A stretch of DNA of 64,000 nucleotides from Methylocapsa sp. S129 (lineage in GTDB: Bacteria; Pseudomonadota; Alphaproteobacteria; Rhizobiales; Beijerinckiaceae), in NCBI RefSeq assembly GCF_009765995.1, contig NZ_LMUI01000008.1, positions 160,034 through 224,033 of the forward strand, written 5' to 3'. Of this stretch, positions 55,082 to 64,000 are shown piece by piece. Position 1 is the first letter of the stretch. Each line of letters opens with the position of its first letter. Below the pieces are notes generated by a model. That model had not been told where the DNA came from, did no database searches, and was given only the letters and a program-made list of their open reading frames with translations. Made by a program: the position numbers and the translations under genes.

Positions 55082-56935
55082 TCACCGCAACCCCGCCGGA
55101 ATCTCGCGCACCGCGCCGCGCGCGGCGCTGGTCGTCAGGGCGGCATAGGCTTTGAGCGCCGTCGTGACATTGCGCTTGCGCGGTTTGGCGGGGCGCCAGG
55201 CGTCGGCGCCTTTGTGCTGCATCGCGGCGCGGCGATGCGCCAGCACTTCGTCGGACACGAGCAGCTTGATGGTGCGCGCGGGAATATCGATCTCGATGCG
55301 GTCGCCGGTCTCGACAAGCCCGATCGCGCCGCCCTCGGCGGCTTCCGGCGAGACATGGCCGATCGAAAGGCCCGAAGTGCCGCCGGAGAAGCGGCCGTCG
55401 GTGATCAAGGCGCAAGCCTTGCCGAGGCCGCGCGATTTCAAATAGCTGGTGGGATAGAGCATTTCCTGCATGCCCGGTCCGCCGCGCGGCCCTTCGTAGC
55501 GGATGACGACGACATCGCCGGCGACGACCTTGCCGCCGAGAATGCCGGTCACTGAATCGTCCTGGCTCTCGAAGATCTTCACCGGGCCGGTGAATTTCAG
55601 GCTGCCGGAATCGACGCCCGCCGTCTTCACGATGCAGCCATCCTCGGCGAGGTTGCCGTAGAGCACGGCAAGGCCGCCATCCTTCGAGAAGGCGTGCTCG
55701 AGGTCGCGGATGACGCCGCCGGCGCGATCCTCGTCGAGCTCCTCGTAGCGCGAGGCCTGGCTGAAGGCGATCTGGGTCGGCACGCCGCCCGGCGCGGCCA
55801 TGAAGAATTCGCGCACCGAGGCGCCGGCGCCGCGCTTGATGTCGTTGCGCTCCAGCGCCGCGGCCAGACTCTCGGCGTGGACCATCGGCGTGTCGCGATT
55901 GAGCAGGCCGGCGCGATCGAGTTCGCCCAGAATGCCCATGATGCCGCCGGCGCGATGCACGTCCTCGACATGAACGTCGGGCACGGAGGGCGCGACCTTG
56001 CACAAAACCGGCACGCGGCGCGACAGGCGGTCGATGTCGCTCATCGTGAAATCGACCTCGCCCTCATAGGCGGCGGCGAGCAGATGCAGCACGGTATTGG
56101 TCGAGCCGCCCATGGAGATATCGAGCGTCATGGCGTTTTCGAAGGCGGCGAAATTGGCGATTCTGCGCGGCAAGACGCTCTCGTCGTCCTGCTCGTAATA
56201 ACGGCGGGCGAGATCGACGATGAGGTGGCCGGCCTCGACGAACAGGCGCTTGCGGTCGGCATGGGTGGCGACGATCGTGCCATTGCCGGGCAATGCCAGG
56301 CCGAGCGCCTCGGTCAGGCAATTCATCGAATTGGCGGTGAACATGCCCGAACAGGAGCCGCAGGTCGGGCAGGCCGAGCGCTCGATCACCGCGACGTCTT
56401 CGTCGGAAACCGAGGAATCGGCCGCCGCCACCATTGCGTCGATCAGGTCGACCTTCTTGATCTTGCCGGCGACCGTAACCTTGCCGGCCTCCATCGGGCC
56501 GCCCGAGACAAAGACGGCGGGGATGTTGAGGCGCAGGGCGGCCATCAGCATGCCCGGCGTGATCTTGTCGCAATTGGAGATGCAGATCAGCGCGTCGGCG
56601 CAATGAGCGTTGGCCATATATTCGACGCTGTCGGCGATGATTTCGCGGGAGGGCAGCGAATAGAGCATGCCGTCGTGACCCATCGCGATGCCGTCGTCGA
56701 CCGCGATCGTGTTGAATTCCTTGGCGACGCCGCCCGCCTTCTCGACCTCGCGCGCGACAAGCTGGCCAAGATCCTTCAGATGGACATGGCCGGGCACGAA
56801 CTGGGTGAAGCTATTGGCGATCGCGATGATCGGCTTGCCAAAATCGCCGTCCTTCATGCCCGTCGCGCGCCAAAGACCGCGCGCGCCCGCCATGTTGCGG
56901 CCGTGGGTGGAGGTGCGAGAGCGATAGGCGGGCAT
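55082..56935 (-). CDS. ilvD: Dihydroxy-acid dehydratase
   Basis: The 617-residue enzyme acts in branched-chain amino acid and CoA synthesis, converting 2,3-dihydroxy acids to 2-oxo acids. It begins [20 protein letters not shown] (E. coli-like) and has the iron-sulfur cysteines in [16 protein letters not shown] and [19 protein letters not shown]. The later [20 protein letters not shown] block is characteristic. I choose the ATG at 56935; a TTG 33 bases upstream is less likely. Length is the same as E. coli IlvD (616). Confidence 0.97.
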   Translation of the reverse strand: MPAYRSRTSTHGRNMAGARGLWRATGMKDGDFGKPIIAIANSFTQFVPGHVHLKDLGQLVAREVEKAGGVAKEFNTIAVDDGIAMGHDGMLYSLPSREIIADSVEYMANAHCADALICISNCDKITPGMLMAALRLNIPAVFVSGGPMEAGKVTVAGKIKKVDLIDAMVAAADSSVSDEDVAVIERSACPTCGSCSGMFTANSMNCLTEALGLALPGNGTIVATHADRKRLFVEAGHLIVDLARRYYEQDDESVLPRRIANFAAFENAMTLDISMGGSTNTVLHLLAAAYEGEVDFTMSDIDRLSRRVPVLCKVAPSVPDVHVEDVHRAGGIMGILGELDRAGLLNRDTPMVHAESLAAALERNDIKRGAGASVREFFMAAPGGVPTQIAFSQASRYEELDEDRAGGVIRDLEHAFSKDGGLAVLYGNLAEDGCIVKTAGVDSGSLKFTGPVKIFESQDDSVTGILGGKVVAGDVVVIRYEGPRGGPGMQEMLYPTSYLKSRGLGKACALITDGRFSGGTSGLSIGHVSPEAAEGGAIGLVETGDRIEIDIPARTIKLLVSDEVLAHRRAAMQHKGADAWRPAKPRKRNVTTALKAYAALTTSAARGAVREIPAGLR

Positions 56936-57164
56936 GAGACGGGACCTTGGGGTTGAAGCTTCGGCCAAGCGGACAAAACGCCGAGCGAAGAGAGCCTTTT
57001 CGCAAAAACGCGAGGGCGCGGCAAGGATTATGCGATATTTCCGATCGAAGACGCGGTCTATAGCACTCGCTCGCGGTTTTTTGATGGAGCGGATTCTACC
57101 AAAATCTCAAGGTTCGGGACATGCAAGCGCTTCGGCGACGTGTGCTGGGTCGATCGAATCCTGA

Positions 57165-57320
57165 GACGCGAGGGGGGTCAAGTTCAGCCGCAAGCCAAAG
57201 CTTATCTATCATCAGCGCCGCGAAGTAATTAAACAGCGGGAAAAGGGCGAAGAGACATTGCGCGAGATCGCGGAGCAATACAACGTCTCGCATCTGACGA
57301 TTTCGAGGCTGCGTCAATGA
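57165..57320 (+). pseudogene. Remnant of a serine recombinase/resolvase (C-terminal HTH only)
   Basis: The plus strand reads ARGVKFSRKPKLIYHQRREV then IKQREKGEETLREIAEQYNV and SHLTISRLRQ before a stop at 57318-57320. This is the C-terminal DNA-binding helix-turn-helix of Tn3/Hin-type serine recombinases. A stop codon at 57162-57164 precedes it in frame and no catalytic N-terminal domain with its Ser and Arg residues is visible upstream, so the gene is truncated. The stop overlaps the ATG of the following 241-aa gene (ATGA), suggesting they once formed an operon. Confidence 0.72.
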
Positions 57321-58042
57321 TTACAGACGAGGAACTCTCTCAGTTGCCTGTCGATCCAGAATTGGCATTTGTTCAATTTGAGAAGATCGTCAGAGAGCGA
57401 TTGCAGATCGAAGAGAGAAACGCTGCCCGCGGAGAATATGATCCCGACCCCTATCGCCTTGAGTATATGAACAAGGTCGCCGCTGCGGCCAAAGTTTATC
57501 AGATCGACACACTCTCGCAATTGGAGGTGCCAAACGATGCCACGAAAAAGCTCGACGGCGATCTTCAGCGGTTCGTGCGTGACGTCGATCATGTGACAAT
57601 ACAGATCAGAATCCATTTAGCTCGGAGCGACCGGACTGGGTCGGTCGCGCTTGATGATATGTCCAAGTCAAAAATACATCATTTTATCCAGCAAATTCGG
57701 GAAATTATCGGCAAAGCCGAACTTCCAGACGATAAGCGGGACGCGCTTTATGAAAAGCTGAGTAGGTTTGCCAAGGAGGTCGACAAAGCCAGGACTGCGT
57801 TACAGACCGGAATGGTGATATACATTGCGGTCTGCGACGGAATCGGCAAAGGCTTCACCAAGCTTGAGCCTGCGCGAAAATGGATCGACTCTATCGCCGG
57901 TGTTCTCGGGCTGGCGAAAGACGGAGAAGACCATGCTGATCACAGATTGCCACCGCCCGCGGAGCGGAAGCGTTTAGAGCCTCCCTCGCAGAGAAGGCTT
58001 CCCAAACCACAGACAGAAATAGACGACGACATTCCATTTTAG
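57317..58042 (+). CDS. Hypothetical protein, former partner of a serine recombinase
   Basis: The 241-residue protein (MITDEELSQLPVDPELAFVQ...) matches no family I know. It is mainly helical, charged, and has a long central region (about residues 55-190) with DLQRFVRDVDHVTIQIRIHL and ELPDDKRDALYEKLSRFAKE. A Pro/Arg-rich tail (about 205-241, ending DDDIPF) follows. Codon use is more AT-rich than neighbours, as expected of acquired DNA. Its ATG overlaps the stop of the resolvase remnant, so it was translationally coupled to that gene. It has no signal peptide or clear membrane helix. Confidence 0.7.
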   Translation: MITDEELSQLPVDPELAFVQFEKIVRERLQIEERNAARGEYDPDPYRLEYMNKVAAAAKVYQIDTLSQLEVPNDATKKLDGDLQRFVRDVDHVTIQIRIHLARSDRTGSVALDDMSKSKIHHFIQQIREIIGKAELPDDKRDALYEKLSRFAKEVDKARTALQTGMVIYIAVCDGIGKGFTKLEPARKWIDSIAGVLGLAKDGEDHADHRLPPPAERKRLEPPSQRRLPKPQTEIDDDIPF

Positions 58043-58158
58043 GAACCGTTGCGCCGCCATGCGAACAATGGCTCAATATCGAAGCGGATGCTGAGCGAGA
58101 TGCCCGCGTTTCGGCGGGCAGCGCTCGACCTGCGGCCAAGCCGGCAAGCGTCACGACC

Positions 58159-58188
58159 TCTGGATTGCTTCGCTTCGCTCGCAATGAC
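58159..58188. repeat. Dispersed GGATTGCTTCG...CGCTC repeat, copy 2
   Basis: TCTGGATTGCTTCGCTTCGC plus TCGCAATGAC, sharing the motif at 38315-38351. A nearby hairpin TGCCCGC/GCGGGCA (58101-58120) makes this 175-bp gap between the hypothetical gene and the epimerase repeat-rich. Confidence 0.65.
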
Positions 58189-58217
58189 GGCTGGCGTCGA
58201 CCGCATGTGATCTTGCT

Positions 58218-59135
58218 CTAACCCTGAAGCTCCCTCAACCTCTCCGCAAACCCCGTCCTGCACACAAACCCCAACCTTCGCTCCGCCTTGCCCGCGTCAT
58301 AAACCCGGTCGATCGTCTCAAACATCGTCCATCCCAGCCGCGCATAAATCTCGGCGTAGTGCGGGAACAGCCGCGCGACGACGGCGGGGGCGTTGGCGAT
58401 CAGGGCGGGGCAATCGTCGCGGGTGAAGGGCGTCTTCGCCGAGATGATGAACGTGTCGAAGCCGATCTCCGGCGCCTTGGCGAGCGCGACGATATGGGAT
58501 TCGGCCATATCTTCGACGCTGGCGCGGCGGAACAGCAGTTCGTTGGTTTTGGCATTGTCGGCGCTCTGGCTCATCGCATGCGCCATATCGTCATCTTCGG
58601 GAAAGAAGCGGGCGGTGCGCAGGATGAGAATCGGCAGGCCGTGGAGTTCGTGGAACAGGCGGCAGAGATGTTCGGCCGAGAGTTTGCTGATTCCATAGAT
58701 GTTGCGCGGCAGCAGCGGCGCCATATCCTCGTCGATCCACACCGCCTTGTCGGCGCCGCCCGCGCGGCCGGCGCGCGTCTCCTTGGAAATCATCAGCGAC
58801 GTCGTCGAGGTCATGACGAAGCGGCTGACTTTCGATCCCGGCGCGACGGCTTCCTCCAGTAGGTTGAGCGTGCCTTGCACATTGACCGCGATGAAGGCGG
58901 CGCGCTCGTGCGTCTCGACATGCGGCTTGTGCAGCGCGCCTGAATGGATGATGGCCTCGATTTCGAAGTCGCGCATCGTCTTGGCGACGCAAGCGCGATC
59001 GGCGATCGAGCCGACGACTTGCGTTGTGGCTGAGGGAACCGGGTCGAGGCCGATGATTTGGTGGCCGTCGCGGGCGAGGCGAGGGGCGAGCGTCTGGCCG
59101 AGCCAGCCGGAGGAGCCGGTGAGGAGGATGCGCAT
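58218..59135 (-). CDS. NAD-dependent epimerase/dehydratase family protein
   Basis: The 305-residue extended SDR has MRILLTGSSGWLGQTLAPRL (nucleotide site), the NVQGTLNLLEEAV helix, FVMTSTTSLMIS and the catalytic YGISK in IYGISKLSAEHLCR. It probably acts on a nucleotide sugar or a small lactone. The ATG at 59135 gives the family N-terminus; the frame runs further upstream without meaning. It is a lone gene between the recombinase remnant and a second vapBC locus. Confidence 0.88.
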   Translation of the reverse strand: MRILLTGSSGWLGQTLAPRLARDGHQIIGLDPVPSATTQVVGSIADRACVAKTMRDFEIEAIIHSGALHKPHVETHERAAFIAVNVQGTLNLLEEAVAPGSKVSRFVMTSTTSLMISKETRAGRAGGADKAVWIDEDMAPLLPRNIYGISKLSAEHLCRLFHELHGLPILILRTARFFPEDDDMAHAMSQSADNAKTNELLFRRASVEDMAESHIVALAKAPEIGFDTFIISAKTPFTRDDCPALIANAPAVVARLFPHYAEIYARLGWTMFETIDRVYDAGKAERRLGFVCRTGFAERLRELQG

Positions 59136-59176
59136 GGGGGGTTCCAAGATAAGCTTCGCGAGAACGGGGCGCCGGA

Positions 59177-59569
59177 TTAGACGGGCTCGAAGCCAGGCAT
59201 TCGAAGCGCCTTTTGATCGAACGTCACCGTATGAGAGCAACCAGATTTGGCGCCGAGTGCTTCGATAAGCGCGTCGGCGAAGCCCAGTCCTGAAGCGAAC
59301 GCCACCGACGCGATAAAAACTTCACGTTCTTGCTCGACGACGAAAGCATCAGCTTGAAGAATGCGCTCGATCGCCGCGCCGACGCTTTCTCGGTCAAGTC
59401 GGTAGGTGCGTTCGAGCACCCAGACCATTTCGACCATCGTGACGATGCTGATGAAGCCCGGATTTTCAGGCGTGAGGCTCCACTCAATGAACCTTGTCGC
59501 TTTTGGCGATTGAACGGGATCATCTTGCGTGAAGTAACGAACGAGGACGTTCGTATCGAGGCCGATCAT
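59177..59569 (-). CDS. vapC: VapC-type PIN domain toxin, second locus
   Basis: The 130-residue PIN protein starts MIGLDTNVLVRYFTQDDPVQ with Asp5, then MVEMVWVLERTYRL (Glu), SGLGFADALIEALG (Asp) and a last acidic in TVTFDQKALR. It should be an RNase toxin. Its ATG overlaps the antitoxin stop by four bases. It is of a different subfamily from the vapC at 54610. Confidence 0.9.
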   Translation of the reverse strand: MIGLDTNVLVRYFTQDDPVQSPKATRFIEWSLTPENPGFISIVTMVEMVWVLERTYRLDRESVGAAIERILQADAFVVEQEREVFIASVAFASGLGFADALIEALGAKSGCSHTVTFDQKALRMPGFEPV

Positions 59570-59817
59570 CTGTGGTCGGGGAGAGCGGCGTCCGTCGCGC
59601 CGGCCGCAATGGCCTCATCCATCTCTTCGATTGTGGCCGGCCTCTTGCCTGCCTTCACCATCCCCCGCAATTGCGAGACCGGAATCTTCGGCAACAAGAC
59701 GACACTGCCGTTGGGATGCATGAAGAACTTCACGCGGTCGCCGGGCTTCAAATGCAAATGATCCCGGATGGCTTTGGGGATCGTCGCCTGGCCTTTGGTT
59801 GTGATCGCGGATTCCAT
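59566..59817 (-). CDS. vapB: AbrB/MazE-type antitoxin (SpoVT-AbrB domain)
   Basis: The 83-residue protein has a swapped-hairpin AbrB DNA-binding domain (ESAITTKGQATIPKAIRDHL, then HLKPGDRVKFFMHPNGSVVLLP), followed by a C-terminal tail (ATIEEMDEAIAAGATDAALP) that would cover the PIN toxin. It differs in fold from the ribbon-helix-helix antitoxin of the first locus. An inverted repeat with 8-bp arms lies 10 bases upstream of its start. Confidence 0.9.
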   Translation of the reverse strand: MESAITTKGQATIPKAIRDHLHLKPGDRVKFFMHPNGSVVLLPKIPVSQLRGMVKAGKRPATIEEMDEAIAAGATDAALPDHR

Positions 59818-59826
59818 GACGCGCCC

Positions 59827-59848
59827 ATTACATTGTTACTAATGTAAT
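59827..59848. promoter_or_regulatory. Operator of the second vapBC locus
   Basis: Perfect arms ATTACATT and AATGTAAT around GTTACT, 10 bases upstream of the antitoxin ATG. AT-rich in a GC-rich genome, as typical of AbrB-antitoxin operators. Confidence 0.8.
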
Positions 59849-60038
59849 ACCGGAGCGGACTCCTGTCGTCAATCGGACGTGGTCGCCTTCGACCCGCCGA
59901 TATCCATTTAGTGGATGTCTAATTCTGCCAATTGTTTTCCAATCGAAACAGTGTTCCCGTGTCCGAATGACGTCCGGGTAGACGCCAGATTGCTCGCCAT
60001 GGCGTTTTCGAGTGATAGCAACAAGATCGGAGTTCTCC

Positions 60039-61259
60039 ATGCTTTCAATCCTAGCGGATGGTCTCTCCATCCAGCACGGGCCGATCTCTTGCCTCTCCTG
60101 TTTCCCCAACGGTAGCGTTCCGGGCTGCACTCGGAAGGTGGATGGATGGAGGATCGACAACGATCCGGGTTACTGGGGCGCAGCGCATCCGGAAGTGCTT
60201 GTTCTGGGTTTCAGCAAAGGTGCCAATCAGCGCTCTGCCCGTCGGTTCGATGAGATTGCTTTTCGCAATGCACGCTCAAACCTAGCGGAAATTCTTGGTG
60301 CGCTTGGCCTTATCAAAGCATCGGCTAACATCGAGGCTTGTTTTACCGCGGCTGAACCGAGACTGGGATTCGCCTCGGTCATCCGCTGTGGCCTTGGCAA
60401 GGAGGTCGGACCCGGCAGATACGCGACATCTGGCCCCGTGGCGCGCGCTGCGATTGCCAGAGGCAGTCCTGTACGCCGCTTCTTTGACGGATGCACGGAG
60501 CGTTTTCTGGGGCGCCTTCCGTCCACCGTTCGCGTTGTCATTCTTTTGGGACTCGACCAGCCGTACGTCGAGGCTCTCTTTGAACGAGTACGGGAATTGT
60601 ATCCGTCGGTTCGTCGCTTGAGCCAACTCGCCTACGCCACAGCGACTGTTACGTTCGCGCACGTCATCCATCCCTCTTCTTTGGCGACGAGCCATCGCAA
60701 AAAATGGCTTCGTGACGACCAATCGTCTCTCGCGGCGAAGCGTCGGCAAGCTTGCACCGCGCTAGGCATGGCGCCAAACGAAATGGTGGTTCGTTATTGT
60801 CCGACTGTTGTCGTAAAAAAGTCTGAGGTCCAGAAAGTGCGCGCTCCCTCTCACATTTGCTCGTCAGCGAGGATTGAGGACCTCGTCGACTTGCTCCGCT
60901 TGGCGATGAGGAAGGGAATTCTGATCGCCTCCGTGATTGAAAATCAACGGACCGCGGGGCGTGATCTCAAGAAACTATTCCGACTTCGTCGCGCCGACGG
61001 AGAAGAGTTCGCCATTCAGCGCGATGGCTTGGATTTTTGTATTTGGTCCTCTGTATTGCCTGCGGACAGCACCCCGCTCGCCGAACCAATGAAAGAATAT
61101 CCGCCAACAAAGACTAGGCACGCCAATCTAGGGGCTATGCCAAAGCTTCGGGGTCCGAAGAAAGATGGTACGCTCGGAGCGCGTGCCTGGATGCTGCGGT
61201 TCAGCACGCCGTTGGATGCGTTGAACTTCATTGTTCAACGGCGAGCTTCAATGAGCTGA
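60039..61259 (+). CDS. Hypothetical protein with uracil-DNA-glycosylase-like motifs
   Basis: The 406-residue protein is not one I can name. It has a cysteine cluster near the start (CLSCFPNGSVPGC) and three blocks in an order recalling the UDG superfamily: PEVLVLGFSKGANQ (motif 1-like), STVRVVILLGLDQPYVEAL (strand before motif 2), and FAHVIHPSS (HPS, motif 2-like). A long basic C-terminal half has no clear domain. Start chosen at the ATG with GGAG 6 bases upstream. Codon use is markedly less GC-rich than gyrB next door. It converges with gyrB and is divergent from the second vapBC. Confidence 0.7.
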   Translation: MLSILADGLSIQHGPISCLSCFPNGSVPGCTRKVDGWRIDNDPGYWGAAHPEVLVLGFSKGANQRSARRFDEIAFRNARSNLAEILGALGLIKASANIEACFTAAEPRLGFASVIRCGLGKEVGPGRYATSGPVARAAIARGSPVRRFFDGCTERFLGRLPSTVRVVILLGLDQPYVEALFERVRELYPSVRRLSQLAYATATVTFAHVIHPSSLATSHRKKWLRDDQSSLAAKRRQACTALGMAPNEMVVRYCPTVVVKKSEVQKVRAPSHICSSARIEDLVDLLRLAMRKGILIASVIENQRTAGRDLKKLFRLRRADGEEFAIQRDGLDFCIWSSVLPADSTPLAEPMKEYPPTKTRHANLGAMPKLRGPKKDGTLGARAWMLRFSTPLDALNFIVQRRASMS

Positions 61260-61295
61260 CCGCAGACTCCGTCACAAATCCGGAGCGGCGTCCCT

Positions 61296-63872
<2,577 letters not shown>

Positions 63873-64000
63873 TTAGCCGCGAAAGTCGGGGGGTGAGGCG
63901 ATTCAATTTGGGCGGTCTTGCGGGGCGCTAGGCGGGGGCTGTTTGGGGCGGCAAGGCAGCGTTTTTCGGCTCCCGCGCGTCATGGCCGGGCTATGTCCCA

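Noticed and set aside
55694..56956. 420-aa plus-strand open frame
   Set aside because: Antisense to ilvD, whose iron-sulfur motifs are unambiguous.

Overview
The window is GC-rich, dense, single-chromosome bacterial DNA. It fits an alphaproteobacterium of the order Hyphomicrobiales (Rhizobiales). The pointers are an F0 ATP synthase operon with a separate b' subunit (atpI-B-E-b'-b, with no F1 genes beside it), DUF930 and DUF1007 proteins, a PuuE allantoinase fused to OHCU decarboxylase, an extensin-like lipoprotein, and a two-hotdog MaoC protein resembling mesaconyl-CoA hydratase of the ethylmalonyl-CoA pathway. A C1- or C2-using relative of the Beijerinckiaceae or Methylocystaceae is a guess only. 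No CRISPR array, rRNA, prophage or intact insertion sequence was seen.

Layout. 0-5.5 kb: a LacI-regulated catabolic locus (LacI, Gfo/Idh/MocA oxidoreductase, CoA-transferase and enoyl-CoA hydratase on the minus strand; a DUF993 protein on the plus strand) with two identical palindromic operators between the divergent arms. 5.5-8 kb: a divergent QueA-like protein and an SDR, facing a SoxR-type MerR regulator. 8-15.4 kb: Lon-N protein, thioredoxin-TPR chaperone, prolyl-tRNA deacylase, a DUF4160/DUF2442-HTH toxin-antitoxin-like pair with its own operator, FNT channel, Ni/Co exporter with DUF1007 partner, extensin-like lipoprotein. 15.4-20.3 kb: HxlR regulator with thioesterase, enoyl-CoA hydratase, purine catabolism (PuuE-UraD fusion and guanine deaminase). 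20.3-28.7 kb: an alpha-glucan or glucoside cluster (GT4, amylo-1,6-glucosidase, hybrid histidine kinase, GH63-like glucosidase). 28.7-33.2 kb: DoxX-cupin-VOC operon and an SDR-GMC pair. 33.2-39.7 kb: sirtuin, tRNA-Ala(CGC), YggT, MaoC hydratase, isochorismatase-like hydrolase, TetR with TauE exporter, M19 dipeptidase. 39.7-46.7 kb: Ugd, a large GGDEF-EAL protein, a 52-aa membrane protein, hisS, DUF1345. 46.7-53.1 kb: DUF930, the F0 operon, a small periplasmic protein, RNase T2, RlmJ. 53.4-61.3 kb: nitronate monooxygenase, ilvD and an accessory stretch with two vapBC loci, a decayed serine recombinase, an orphan 241-aa gene and a possible uracil-DNA-glycosylase-fold protein. 61.3-63.8 kb: gyrB.

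Genes are tightly packed, with many ATGA or GTGA stop/start overlaps that imply translational coupling. Several regulators (LacI, HxlR, TetR, both VapB proteins, DUF2442-HTH) have visible palindromes in their own upstream regions, so local autoregulation is a recurring theme. Intergenic space is partly filled with palindromic repeats of at least three families.
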